A stretch of 64,000 nucleotides of DNA from Isoetes taiwanensis (taxonomy: Eukaryota; Streptophyta; Lycopodiopsida; Isoetales; Isoetaceae): assembly GCA_021234155.1 (NCBI GenBank), contig JAJEKV010000006.1:10139003-10203002 (forward strand), given 5' to 3'. A program made the translations under genes and the position numbers. Positions 23,358 through 35,800 of the stretch are shown one piece after another. The notes under the pieces were generated by a model, which did no database searches, had not been told where the DNA came from, and saw nothing but the letters and a program-made list of their open reading frames with translations. The first letter of the stretch is position 1; each line of letters starts with the position of its first letter.

Positions 23358-23478
23358 GGAAAGGAAGGAAGGAAGGAAGGAAGGAAGTTTATTTTAACGT
23401 CCACGGAGGCCAGAGGCCTATGAGACGGCACAGAACAGGCAAAAAAGCCAAAAACCCCAACACCAAAAACAAACAATT
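23358..23478 (-). mobile_element. Tiny LINE 3' fragment in the 5' LTR, (TTCC)n tail
   Basis: Absent from the 3' LTR, which reads straight through (GGAAAGGA...TTGTTCTAAT). It consists of (GGAA)n at about 23360-23388, then the shared 3' stem-loop. On the minus strand the inner stem is AGGCC (23419-23415) and GGCCT (23411-23407) around TCT, with an outer GTCT/GGAC pairing. About 90 bp of LINE 3' UTR follows. It inserted after the LTR element did. Confidence 0.7.
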
Positions 23479-24375
23479 GTTCTAATTTTAGAAAAGGCAT
23501 ATAGTATTAAAAAAAGGGGCAAATTTTAAAACGTTATAACTCGGCGAGCAATTATCAAATTGGAGCGATCTTAAGCATTCTGAAAATCTCTCGGAGTCTA
23601 GTTTCAGAATGGGGTGGCAGCTCTCGTAACTCCTTACGGTTAGAGAGATATCGCAGAAAAGGTGGACATGGGTCAGATAAGACTGCACGTGGAAGATCCT
23701 TTGGTGGGTAGCCGGAGCCGAATCTTTGGAGTTTCTGTTGGTTTGGAGTTATCTTTTCTTTTATTTAGTAGTTTGTCAAAAAGCTTACATATTTTATCCT
23801 GTTATTGATTCTTTGTGTTTGTGTTGCAAATATAATAAGGCATTAAAGAATGAACCTGTATGAAAGAACCCGCCCCTTTGTCGTTGCCGAAGGGCTGGGC
23901 GGTAAAGCAACGTGCATACCAGGTGATTGGTATGTGGGCGTATAGTCGTGCCCGTAACGATATATGTGTGAACCCGGGTGAGGGATTGATCATCCCTGAA
24001 TCACAGTAAGTTATAAGAAGATGTTCTATGCGTGACTAACATTTGTGTGCCTATTGTCTGTGTGACTAACGATTCGCCTCAGGTTAAGGTAATAGTTTAC
24101 CCACTTAGTCCTTCCTAGGACTAACCCCACCTTTCTCTTCTTCCTTCTTATAGACAGAGTTAGTAGCTAAGTGAGTTTTGCGCAGCGGGAAGCGTGGGAT
24201 AATAGCCGAGATGTCAAGGCGTAGGTTTTCTAAAGCCTATGAGTAGTTGGAAACCCGGATTTTGAGTGTCAAGGACCATTGTTACTTCATAATAAAAGAA
24301 AGTTATATATTATTTTAGTTTCAATTACTTCTCTGTTTGATTTTCAAGTGTTAAACACCTTAGGAGCGTTCCATT

Positions 24376-24388
24376 TGGTACCAGAGCC
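24376..24388 (+). promoter_or_regulatory. Primer-binding site of the LTR element
   Basis: TGGTACCAGAGCC, three bases after the 5' LTR, one mismatch from TGGTATCAGAGCC, the plant initiator-tRNA primer site. Confidence 0.75.
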
Positions 24389-27300
24389 TAGGCTTCCGAT
24401 TATTAACCATAGTTGGTTATTGGGCCAAAGACAATTAGAAGTCATCAATATTGAAATTATGGGAAACCAAGAAGGAAGAAACTCCTTGGGGAAGTTATGC
24501 AGCCGAGACATCTAGTCGTGGCCAACAACAGGGAAAGGGAGAGTTCAAAATTTAGTTTTCACATTCTAAACCTAGTACCTAACTGTGAAGTCCCCAAACA
24601 TTAGTAGTCATCCAAATTAACCTTAGATGTTGTAGTGGTAAGTGTAGTCAACCCCGAAGGGTATATGAAGTGGAACATAGTTTTAGATATGTCTTGTACC
24701 TTGGATATCTTGGTTCATCTATAGGAATTAATTAATGACTTTGCAGGGAATTTACAGATTATCCCCATGAGGACATGGGTAAATTTTTAGTATGAGAGAA
24801 AATGTAACACTCCTAGGGGGTTGAGGGATAAGTAAATAATTTTTATTCTTAACCTCAGATCAGGAATATTTAAAAGAATTGCAACGATTGGGAAACAAAT
24901 TGAATACGGGTGTCTATACTAAGGTACGGTAGGTATCTGAGGAAAATAGAGGTAATATCTGAACTAAAATAGTGAAGCTATGATTAGAGAAGATAAACTA
25001 GATAAGAATTTGTAAGAATAGAAAGATATTCTCTATTGTTGGAAAGGAGAGGATATTGTTCTAATTTTAGAAAAGGCATATAGTATTAAAAAAAGGGGCA
25101 AACTTTAAAACGTTATAACTTGGCGAACGATTATCAGAATGGAGCGATCTTAAGGATTCTGGAAAGCTCTCGGAGTCTAGTTTCAGAATTGGGGTGGAAG
25201 CTCTCGTAACTCCTTACGGTTAGAGAGATATCGCAGAAAAGGTGGACAGGGGTCAGATAAGACTGCACGTGGAAGATCCTTTGGTGGGTAGCCGGAGCCG
25301 GATCTTTGGAGTTTCTGTTGGTTTGGAGTTATCTTTTCTTTTGTTTAGTAGTTTGTCGAAAAGCTTACATATTTTATCTTGTTATTGATTCTTTGTGTTT
25401 GTGTTGCAAATATAATAAGACATTCGGAATGATATACGTATGAACCCGGGTGAGGGATTGATCATCCCTGAATCACAGTAAGTTATAAGAAGATGTTCTA
25501 TGCGTGACTAACATTTGTGTGCCTATTGTCTGTATGACTAACGATTCGCCTCAGGTTAAGGTAATAGTTTACCCACTTAGTCCTTCCTAGGACTAACCCC
25601 ACCTTTCTCTTCTTCCTTCTTACAGACAGAGTTAGTAGCTAAGTGGGTTTTGCGCAAGGGGAAGCGTGGGATAATAGCCGAGATGTCAAGGCAATGTCAA
25701 GGCGTAGGTTTTCTAAAGCCTATGAGTAGTTGGAAACCCGGATTTTGAGTGTCAAGGACCATTGTTACCTCATAATAAAAGAAAGTTATATATTATTTTA
25801 GTTTCAATTACTTCTCTGTTTGATTTTCAAGTGTTAAACGCCTTAGGAGCGTTTTATCGTGACAGGAATATGTTTGCTGTCAAACTGTACAAATACAAAT
25901 ATATACGATAATATGTACATGTATCAAGTAAGTGCCCGAGGTCCGAGCTGATCTCGGCAATCCATGATCTCTTGAATTATGAGCCCAACCTTCGTACCGA
26001 GCTCGTGCTCAGCATCTCATGCAGGGGCTGGCCGGGACGGACCAGCTATCATAGCGTATTCGAATGTTTTCATATGCGGGCAACTCTGAAGGGTGTGGCA
26101 TTCATCTTCCATGGCTTCAACCTGGCAGCGTTGACAAAGCCTCTCCTGACACATCTCCCCAACCCATCTCCATGTCTCAATCGGGAGATGATGTGCACCT
26201 GTGCGGATAGAGGCAATGAATCTGCGTCCTTAACTATAGCATTCTACTTCTTTTTCTTTTGTTTTATCTTTCTGTTTTTTTTTCATATACTTGTTATGTA
26301 GGAAGTGACAACAATATGCAGAGGCATACTTCATTTATTTGTTGGGGATAGGATTTGCAATATAATGCTAGGCATTTAGGTGCAAACCTTTTCATATATG
26401 TAATGCCGTAGTTTTACAATTATCTGCTAGGCATTTAGGTCTTTGACATGATTATGTTTTGAACCTCCATCCCGGAGTTTTGCATGACAAAAGGATCTAG
26501 TATAGAAATAATCTGTTAAGCACCTTGATTCACATGAAGCCAAATGGGACTTTGTATGAGCGCTTTGGAAAAATGATGAAACCCTTCCTCTGTCTATAAT
26601 ATAAAGGTTGCAATCCCATCTTGACAGCTTCCTATAGCTAAGACATCAGGAAAAAGAATGTATTTTTCAGAACCTGAATAGACAAACAATCATCGTGTTA
26701 GTAGAAGTAGGATGAAAAATTTACATTGTATAACTGGTCCATGAAGTTCCTTCTAATATATTACAAAGTTATTACAATCCAATGACACTACATAGTCTTA
26801 CTGCTTTTATTTAGCAAACTACCAAATGGAAAGTATCCACCATCAGTGGATGCGGCACAACAACGCATGTGTATTTTATTTCCTTTCAACGAAATTTTAA
26901 CTATAGATACTACTACATACATGATGTCAATGTTGTCTTGCATATAATTGATATGACCAATATAAATGATAGTAGATCTCTTTTACAAAATTTTGAAATA
27001 ACAACAATAGAACTATTTCTCTAAAATGTCATAATGATGCTTAAATATATTATGCATCAAGATATTTGCTCCATAGCTAAATGAATGAGTCATGGGAATA
27101 GATACACAATCACCATTAGACGACACAACTTGGGTCATCTTTTGTCTGAAAAGTGCTCCAACATCTTTAGAATGTTCTATAGAATACTCTCCTTTTTTTC
27201 TCTTCATATTTGCATTTTGTGAGCTGAATCATGAATAGGTTGAAACATAAGACTGAGCAAAGAGAGACAACTGCATGAGAAATTTAACATGATACAGTAA

Positions 27301-27525
27301 AAGGCAGACTTTTGAAGGTAATTTTTGGCTGGGTCCGTATTGTTGTCCTTCCAAGCACCTACAAATGACTAAGCTCACAAAGAACTATAGTCTTAGTTCA
27401 CTAAAGAACATGTCTAGCTTGGATCAAGACCAAATCTGTTGTATACGCTTGTATTGGAATTGTTTTAACAGAAAATACATAGCAGCTTTTATGCACGCAT
27501 AGTCATAGTCATAGTTAGCACATGG

Positions 27526-28566
27526 GTGGAATATCGTGTCATTAAGAATGGAGAAAATGGTTCTTGGCGCCTGCGGCTAGGGCGGCGGCGGCAGGGAGAG
27601 GCCGCTCCTTTTCTTGCCTTTCCGGCACTGCTGCTGTATCTTCAATTTGTTTAGGATCAAGTTAGCGGCTAGCAGGGATCACGGCAGGTAGCTATTCGGG
27701 TCTGGATCTTTCACCATAGGCTGATAAATTTGCAGCTTTGGAAGCATCTTCAGGGCGGTTTCTTGATCTCAGATAAACCACTAACGTGGTAATTTCGTTC
27801 TAATGCTCTTAGCATTATAATCTTTCCTGCAAAGATTACACTGAAACAGCGCTGATGCTTATAAGGTGGAATGAATTTTTGTGAGATCTTGAACAAAGGC
27901 GTACTTGGCCTGGTAAATTTTGCAGTCTGTGTTTTTATACAAAACTCGAAAAATTGTTGGCTACTTCCGTCATTTCCTCCTCCCATTCTTTCTTACTAGC
28001 AAGAAAGGTTCAGGATATTCAAGATATGATCAGAATCAGTCTTTTATCATGAGGTCTTTGTGGAATTTGGGAATTATTAGAATGGATTTGAAGTGCTAGA
28101 AATGGGATCAATTTAGGGGCCGAGCTAAGGATATCATATGAGCAGGAAGAAGCTTATATATCATGAACCGGACTTTTGGAGGAGTCTTGGCGGCTGGGCA
28201 CGTGTTTCTAGCCTACTTAGGCTGACTGTTTTACATCCCAACAATGCAGCAACTAAGTTGGTCTCATACTATGGTACTTCCTTCTATGTTCAGTGTTTCT
28301 GGATTATCCGCTTTGGTTCTTCAATATGTAAAAGAAAGCTTCGGGAGCTATTTTTCCTAGTATCTTCTTGTCTATTCTGGTTATCATATGGGAGATTACC
28401 ATGCGCTTCATGTATATTAGCTTACAGAGCAGAGAATAAGTTTCTACGCATAAAGGATGAAGATGTTGAGGCTTCTCCTGTAGTAATCCTTTATATGTTT
28501 GAAACATTGTACTTATTATTCTGAAAAATATAAAAAAACTTCGTTCTCTCAAAAAAAAAAAAAAGG
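27526..28566 (+). mobile_element. Poly(A) retroposon of about 1.04 kb in U2
   Basis: U1 has no such DNA here (10330-10345). Flanking repeats GTTAGCACATGG (27514-27525) and GTTAGTACATGG (28567-28578) are a 12-bp target duplication with one difference. The 3' end is about 14 A (28551-28564). The 5' part is GC-rich (GGCGGCGGCGGCAGG, near 27575). A 128-codon frame at 28138-28524 starts MSRKKLIYHEPDFWRSLGGW; I recognise no domain in it. Likely an internally deleted LINE or a retrotransposed transcript. Confidence 0.7.
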
Positions 28567-28787
28567 GTTAGTACATGGAGATATGGCTTACATTGCCTTC
28601 CCAGTTGTATATCCATTGGTGAGACAACCAATATGTAGCATAATAACAGGGGGTTTTCTTTGTGTTTTTGTACGCTTTTCACTAAGGTTTTCCTATGATT
28701 TCGTGATGTATTCAAATGGATGTACTAATGCGTACATCTAGAGTGCACCATTTCTGAGCCATTGATTTTAGCCTCTTTTTTTTTTTC

Positions 28788-28956
28788 AATGGTCAACAAC
28801 CAATGGCTCACAACAAAAGCCCTTTTTTTGTGCGTGGTGCATAATGGTCAACAACCAATGGCTCATAACAAAAGCCCTTTTTTTGTGCGTGTGGTGCATA
28901 ATGGTCAACAACCAATGGCTCATAACAAAAGCCCTCTTTTTGTGTATGTGGTGCAT
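28788..28956 (+). repeat. Three tandem 55-57 bp repeats in element ii
   Basis: Units start AATGGTCAACAACCAATGGC at 28788, 28843 and 28900, with a partial fourth start at 28957. Each contains ACAAAAGCCC. Elements i and iv carry only one unit at the matching place, so it was amplified here. Confidence 0.85.
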
Positions 28957-29202
28957 AATGGGCACATGAAGGTCTTGAAGGGCGCATGTAGTGCAGTTTC
29001 CTCGCCGGCGACACATTTCTTATCATAACTTTTGATCCAGAGCTCTGTTTCAGATGATTTTTATTGCGTTGGAAAGCTCTCTCCGAGATCTTTTTGATAG
29101 TGTATGATCTGGATATGTTTGGTCAAGTTATCTATACTAATACAGCAATTTTTCGGCCGGGTTTGGTAGGCTTTCACATCCTACCAGCTGATTAATACAG
29201 GA

Positions 29203-29535
29203 TTGCGCTATTGGATATTGTTTTATGGCTCATTCCGAATGAAGCTTGCAAAAAATTACCATGCATTTTTGGATTTTGAGGCAGTTATTAAGCAAATTCC
29301 AAGACTTCTAGATCCTTGTGTTAACAAGCAGAAAAGTTTCCCACTTTGGTTTCTCACCACAAGAATCCATGGAGGCCAAAGGTCTTTGTTAAATTTGATT
29401 GAAAAAAAGTTTGTGTATGGGTGTTGCAAACTTTATGACTTTCAGAATAATGGGATCAATCTGCTCTATCTTTATGGTAACTTTTACTTATGTTCTATTT
29501 GTTTTATTGTGATGAAATTGAAAAGCTACAGGTGA
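29203..29535 (+). other. Unrecognised passenger frame in element ii
   Basis: 110 codons, opening [20 protein letters not shown], with [16 protein letters not shown] and [16 protein letters not shown]. It ends before a possible donor (TATGGTAAC near 29475). By analogy with the sister elements it may be an exon captured from a host gene, but I cannot name the gene. Confidence 0.25.
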
Positions 29536-29689
29536 TGAAAGCCTCAAATGAATTATAGTTTTTTTTTGGTTTGAATTCTAAAATTTTTGTCACACCTGAG
29601 GGGGTGGCGTCCCTAAAGGCCCCGAAGCAAAAAAAAAAAATGTTTTTGTAACACAAACCATTAACATCCAACATATAAAAATTAAATCC

Positions 29690-30166
29690 CCCAACACATA
29701 ACAACCATTGACATTAACAACCAACACATAACTACCATTGACATTAATTAACACAACCATTAGGTCCAACACATTTAAATTAAAATCCCCCTTAAACCCC
29801 TTTTGGTTTGGGTGCATATTCACACGGAGGGTGACGTAGGGCAGCGAGAGCCCTCATAATTGTATTTTGCACGTACGAAATCAACACCATATAGTATTCC
29901 GCTTGAAATCTTATGGTATTTTGTGAATCTTGTTATACAGTATAGCAAATTTTGTACTTGCATACCCCACAAACAAGGAACTTTACGTACGGTGTAGATT
30001 AAGAAATAAGGGGTGAATATGCCTATCCAACAGCTCTCGTTGCCCGGAGTCACCACCCGTGTGAATATGCACCCAAACCAAAAGGGGTTTAAGGGGGATT
30101 TTAATTTAAATGTGTTGGACCTAATGGTTGTGTTAATTAATGTCAATGGTAGTTATGTGTTGGTTG
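29690..30166. repeat. Fold-back (MITE-like) module with full-length arms
   Basis: Left arm about 29700-29850 and right arm about 30040-30166 are inverted copies: AACACATAACAACCA outermost on the left and its complement on the right. They continue through ATTTAAATTAAAATCCCCC to the GTGCATATTCACACGG core. This is the only one of four copies with both long arms. Confidence 0.7.
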
Positions 30167-32867
30167 TTATGTGTTGCAGTAAGAAAAGGAAAGGAGCTAC
30201 CTTAGCTCAATAGAACACATGAGTGTGGAGACTATGGCATCGAAACTATATGTTTACACATGATTTATCAATGTGGAGATTGACATCTATAAGTAAACAC
30301 TGGATAAATTCATTTTTTAATTTGCTCTCTTTAGCTCCATGCGACAGGGGATGGATTCTTGAGAATAATAGCAAATTAGAGGATTGCAACCTACAAACCT
30401 ATTTTGGCAAACTACATCTGACTGGAAGCTTGCTAGGAGGCTGGTATTCAAAGGCACTATGTGGCTAGCCTTGATACCTATGATCCTCTTAGTGGCCAAG
30501 AGTACTTGGCAATGGCAAATGAAGCAAGGTATTCAAAGGCACTATGTGGCATTAGAGTCTTGATACCTATGATGCTCTGAGTGGCCAAGAGTACTTGGCA
30601 ATGGCAAATCAAAGAAGATTTTGCTTTTATGGCTCAGAAATCGTAGTTACAGGTCTTCTGCCACACCATTCTAAGCCATGCAATGCCATGTATATCCTGG
30701 ATCAAGCCACTTATGTACTGACTTTCAAGTATGTAAGAATGGAATATGTTGCAACTGCAAATTCAATGTACATTTAATTTACGATCATTAATGGACATTT
30801 CATGGCCAAACCATGCAAGTAGTAGCTTTGGCTGCATCTGAAAATGGTGCAAGCTTATGTAACCTCATTGAATTATCTCGCTCTAAAACAACTAAGGAAT
30901 CTGAAGTGGCTGACTCTATCCATGAATTTAATACAAAGTCCAATTGAGCAAACTGTATCTATATCTAAACCAAGCTACAGACCTATTTGACAATTTATCT
31001 AATCACCAAACAACATCTAACATGCACCAACTCTTTGTGCAATATCTAACATTCATTCATTCATTCATTTTGTACATTATAAAAAGTCTTTATGTAATCT
31101 CATATAAACTCATTCAGCTGTGTACCTCATGCATATCTGCATTGCAAGATCTCTGAGTAGAGATTCACAGACTATATTCAACATTTGTTGATTTTGTACC
31201 ATGCATGTAACGAAGGGCACAATGACAAAACTGGTTCAAAAATCACAATGTTGATATCATAACGCACCAATACAATAATACAACAGAAATTTATTCTTAG
31301 AATCACATTTCCCAAACACCTAAGCTAATAAGCACATTACATTGTGTTTTGCTATTGATAAAAAAAAAGTGGTCCTCTGGTACAGTTTTGCAATAAATGA
31401 TGGAAACATGGAAAAAGCACAAAGTAGAGTCATGAGATTGCAAGCTCTCTCATTATGCTTGTGTCTTTGTGATCTATCTCCATCTCCATTTTATTTCAAG
31501 CTCTTATTATAGCTGTATCTTTGTGATCTCTCTCATTTCACTGTGATCAGTTTATTATTGGAATTTGAAGAAAGTGTTGGCGGCATGTAGCAGAGCAAAA
31601 AGAAGTTTAGTACATTATCTCTAATAAATAGAATGGCTAAAGAATGACTGCAAATATACGCATTCAAGAAGTAGAAGCAGAGCATGATTTAGCTGTAACT
31701 GTAGCCATGGCAGTGAATAAGTGAACAAAACAAAACATTCGCAAAAGACTATAAGGCAAGATTTAAGATTCAAAACAAAATTATAACAAAAAATCAAGAC
31801 AAAAAACATTAGTTCGGCATGCACAATCCACAACCTCACCTGATTTATAAGACATGATGTTTCTTCATAGTTGTAGCTCCACTCATGGCCTCAAGTTTTA
31901 CAAAAAAAAAAGGGCATAGCATTTGAACCTCAAACTCCAACACCATGCAACATTCTGCCAGGATTTTTCCCCCTCGTTCAAACTCTTGAATCATGATCTT
32001 GGTCTATTTCGACCAAATCATTCCAGCAAGAATCCCCAAGGTTTATTCCTCAACCGAAAAACCAATGGAAAAAGCCCCTATAACCAGATGAAAAGGAGGA
32101 AGAGAAAGGGACTTAATTTATGGGTCAAATATTTGGGGCAAATTTGGTGGAAAACAGGGATAGGAAGCAACGGATAGGAGACCCCAGAAAACTCGAAGAT
32201 ATCACCATTCCAGAAAAGCTAAGCTCCTTATTTGCTATAATCGTCAATGTCATCTCTGGCAGAATCAAATTCATCTAAGAAATCCAGTATTGTATCTGGA
32301 AGGATAATGAAAAACCTTTGTCATATGTGGCCTGCATGTTGAGGATACTGAATACACGCAGTCCTCCAAACGGTGACGAATAACCCAAAATAAGATCATA
32401 GAAAAATAAAAAAAAAATGCCACACTTGATTTTTTAAAAAATGGGTTATTTTCCCTTCAAAACCTTAAGAAACGAACCTAGAAAAAATCTAAAAATTGTT
32501 CCATCTGCCGAAAAAACCAAATTTAAACAATAGATATTTGCCGACCTTGTTGTGTCTCAAAATGGATCAATCAATTATAGTTATAGTATAGTTATTTAAA
32601 AACTTATAAAAGCAAGTGAAAATGTTTCTTTAATAGATAGATAGATAGATATATTTTTAATTAAGATAATCGACTTTTCCACGATAGATTTCAATAATTA
32701 TCAAATCATAGTGTAGCCAAATCATTCGGGGCCCTCTTATATGATGAATCATGTTATTGACATAGATGGCTGATGTAGGCATGGCTATGTGACCAATCAT
32801 GTTATTGACATGGTCAATCAAGATCTGGTAACAACAAGCATTTAGTATTCATTGTTTATAACATATA

Positions 32868-35800
32868 TCCCCCTTAAACTCCCTTTGGTTTGGGTGCATA
32901 TTCACACGGGGGGTGACTCCGGGCATCGAGAGCTGTCGGATTGGCATATTCGCCCCTTATTCCTTAATCTACACCGTACGTAAAGTTCCTCATTTGTGGG
33001 GTATGCAAGTACAAGATTTGCTATACTGTATAATAAGATTCGCAAACTACTATAAGATTTCAACCGGAATACTATATGGTGTTGATTTCGTACGTGCAAA
33101 ATACAATTATGAGGGCTCTCGCTGCCCTACGTCACCCCCCGTGTGAATATGCACCCAAACCAAAGGGGGTTTAAGGGGGATTTTAATTTAAATGTGTTGG
33201 ATTCAATGGTTATATTTATTAATGTCAATGGTAGTTATGTGTTGGTTATTATACTAAAAAAATTTTTTGGCCCTTCGGGCCATAAAAAAAAAACAGACGT
33301 GAGAATATAAAAGACATTTAAAACATAAAGATAGTGTAGAGTTGCATCTTGAACCTTGGAATCGAAATATGCACTAAGGATTTAATATTTGAAGTGTACT
33401 AGATATTTAGAAGCTCACCTTTTAGAAACTTCTTCAAATACATTAGCTTGAACATTAAAAGGCTCAACCGAGAAGATTAACTAATCTAGTAGGATAACCA
33501 GCTGAAACAAAGGGTATAGCAAATTCACCAATGGTATACTCGAGAGGGATGCTTCTAAGAGAATTTATATTTCAAGGCTTTACAATGAATTTGACCCAAA
33601 CACTGACACAATTCTTGTTGTAAGAACAACCAAGAAGCTTTTCTTCATGAACGTTGAAGTCGGCAATTTTGGACCAGCTTACATCAACCACATCGTGGTA
33701 TCTTAATGGCTCCCAAGATAGTACCTGCACAAGGGAAAGGACACGAACTGAGACAGATAAAAAGCCTCTGCAGAGAGTGAGCTTGTGTGTTTAATTATGA
33801 GGAAGGAAAATACTGCCAGCCAAAAGACAGGGTCACATGACAATTGCAGCTATGATTATTAAATACATGATTCATGGAATTGCATACGTGAACTCTAAAC
33901 TTTTTCGAGCCAAATTTACAATAGCAATGAATATCGAGTAGGAAATAACCTTGAGATTTTCATGTCTTCGCCTGAAAGCAAACTTCGCCATCGGGATCAA
34001 ACAACATTGCACGTAAGCCGGGAACCTAAGCGGCAAAAAACTTGTCGGGACGGGTATCTCATGTTACACGGTCTTCAAACAACTCTAGAAATGATATTAC
34101 TTACCTCGGTCCGCACGACCCAATAAGCTCAAAAGTTTCGAGGTCATAAAATTTGACAGTTTTGTCAACAGAACCTGGAAAGGATAAAAGGAAAATATTG
34201 CTTGTAAGATCTGTTATGAGTGCAATGCATAAGGTAATAATACCTGATGCAAGAAGAAATTCCTGAGGATGAAAATCCAGGCATTGAACTTCGCCATCGT
34301 GGTATTTAAAATCATGCATAAGCTTTCCATGGTTAAGTCCCAGTGAGTCACTTACGGTTAATATGGACACCCTATTAGACATGAACAGTCTAAATACAAT
34401 TATGTGGGGTGTCATACTTTGTGATATTATCACGGCTTCCAGAGACAACCCAGCGACCATCCGGACTGAACTTTATGCATTTGATGCCACGGGTGTGTCC
34501 CTTGTAAGTGTGGATGCAACCCTTTCTCCGGATGTCCCAGATTTTGAGATTTGTATCGAGGGATCCAGATGCAAAAAATTCACCAAACGGGTGAAAGTCC
34601 ACCGAGATGCAATTTGAACGATGGCCCGTGAGCGTGCGGACAACTGCAAAGCCAAGTTTATAGCATTTAGGCATTTTGGATGACCAATAAAGCTATTTCT
34701 GAAAGTAAAGAGGAAAGAGTTTGTCTGAAGCTATTACTTTTAGCCTCCTCTAAATCCCAAAGCTTTATTGTCCCACTGGCAGCGCCCGCGACTACCAAAG
34801 CCTCAGCAGCATCAAACGTTACAGATTCTACTGCGCTTGAATGCCCTGATAGACTCTGCATGATCCCCAAAGGGAAGCTTTAATCTACGAATTTATTCCA
34901 ACAAGCACTAGTGAGCTATTGGATCAAAGCAAATGTTTTGGGGAAGACTTACAAGAATCGCATTGGGTTTTCCAATTGCCCACATGTTTACTTTATGATC
35001 TTCGCCTCCGATGAACGAAAGTACCACGGAGGACTTTTACGCCAATCTTGAGGCAGTTGACATCTGAAGTATGTGCTACAAACTCCTCTGCGAGATCCAA
35101 GTCAAGGGGCTACATACATTTCCTTACGAACAAATAAAAAACGCGTCTCATCAAGCAAAAAGATGTTACAAGATTTCATTCAAAGGATACGGAGTTTGTA
35201 GGCCCGTTTCATGCTGGTCGTCAAATGCAAATAACTAGAGAAATCGATTCCCACTCTTAAAACTTTTCGAATCACGGACATGAATCGTATTTCATGTTGT
35301 AGAAGCTCCGTTTGGTGGAAATATATTCGAATCGACCAAAGGAAGCCCCATCTTGCAAGCGGAAAATGAAGCAAAGATCAAGGAACCAATGGCCAAGCCA
35401 CAAGTAAAAAAAAACCACGGATCAAAGGGGAAATGTCCGAAATCAACATATTGAAGGCTGCGAGCTCGGATCGATGATTACGCGGATAAAAGAGCTTGGA
35501 GCCGGAGTATAAGGCGGATCGAAGGCGAAGAAAAGGAAGGATCTGCCCGTTCATGGATTGGCAAGCATCCGCTTCAAGCACTTTTCGGGTAGCTCTCTTT
35601 GGAACCGGTTGCCGCCCCAAATCCAATCTTTGCTTGAATCCGACCCACATAACCACGCCCTTACAAAAAAACCCTAAAATGAGCTGCTCGAGCTTTGCAT
35701 GTCGAGCAAAATAAAATATAATACGAAAAATAAAACTTAACTGAAAAATACTACATATATGGGTCTACACCATTGAAAAGAGGCATTAAAATTAATTCAA

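Larger units (their letters stand above)
19964..25856 (+). mobile_element. Non-autonomous LTR retrotransposon inside LINE-3
   Basis: The 5' LTR is 19964-19989 plus 23156-24373, interrupted by the Helitron-like element i. The 3' LTR is 24803-25856 (1054 bp). Both begin TGTAACACTCCTAGG, and they end GCGTTCCA and GCGTTTTA. The flanking 5-bp duplication is TTGTG (19959-19963) and TCGTG (25857-25861), one mismatch. A primer-binding site TGGTACCAGAGCC (24376-24388) differs by one base from the initiator-Met tRNA complement usual in plants. A purine run (ATGAGAGAAAA) precedes the 3' LTR. The interior is only 429 bp with no gag or pol, so it depended on another element's enzymes. The LTRs differ by indels and an inserted LINE tail, so it is not recent. 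Confidence 0.85.
19817..26236 (-). mobile_element. LINE-3: 5'-truncated LINE split by an LTR retrotransposon
   Basis: Minus-strand LINE of the LINE-1/LINE-2 family. Its 3' tail (GAATA)n is at 19817-19839, the 3' stem-loop at 19849-19877 and the CG-rich 3' UTR hairpin at about 19915-19955. After the LTR element (19964-25856) the body resumes at 25862. There the minus strand encodes FIASIRTGAHHLPIETWRW and RLCQRC...MEDECHTLQSC (about 26110-26225), the same zinc knuckle as LINE-2. The 5' truncation is near 26230, and U2 resumes at about 26237. Only the last coding part survives; it is inactive. Confidence 0.8.
28631..30166 (+). mobile_element. Helitron-like element ii in U2
   Basis: U1 reads GACAACCA^TTATGTTACAG (10391-10410). 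U2 has GACAACCA, then ATATGTAGCATAATAACAGG from 28631, and returns to TTATG...TTGCAGTAAG near 30167: an A^T site. The left end is the conserved roughly 150-bp terminal region also found at the ends of elements i, iii and iv. Inside are three 55-57 bp tandem repeats, an unrecognised segment with an open frame (29203-29535) and the fold-back module (29690-30166). The right boundary is uncertain by a few bases because the fold-back arm resembles the flank. Confidence 0.6.

Noticed and set aside
28786-29026. Repetitive protein-like frames on both strands
   Set aside because: Products of the 57-bp tandem repeat, not conserved coding sequence.
35378-35656. Protein-coding frame upstream of the katanin fragment
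   Set aside because: No recognisable domain, and it lies where the parent gene's promoter/5' UTR would be; overlapping frames on both strands are equally long.
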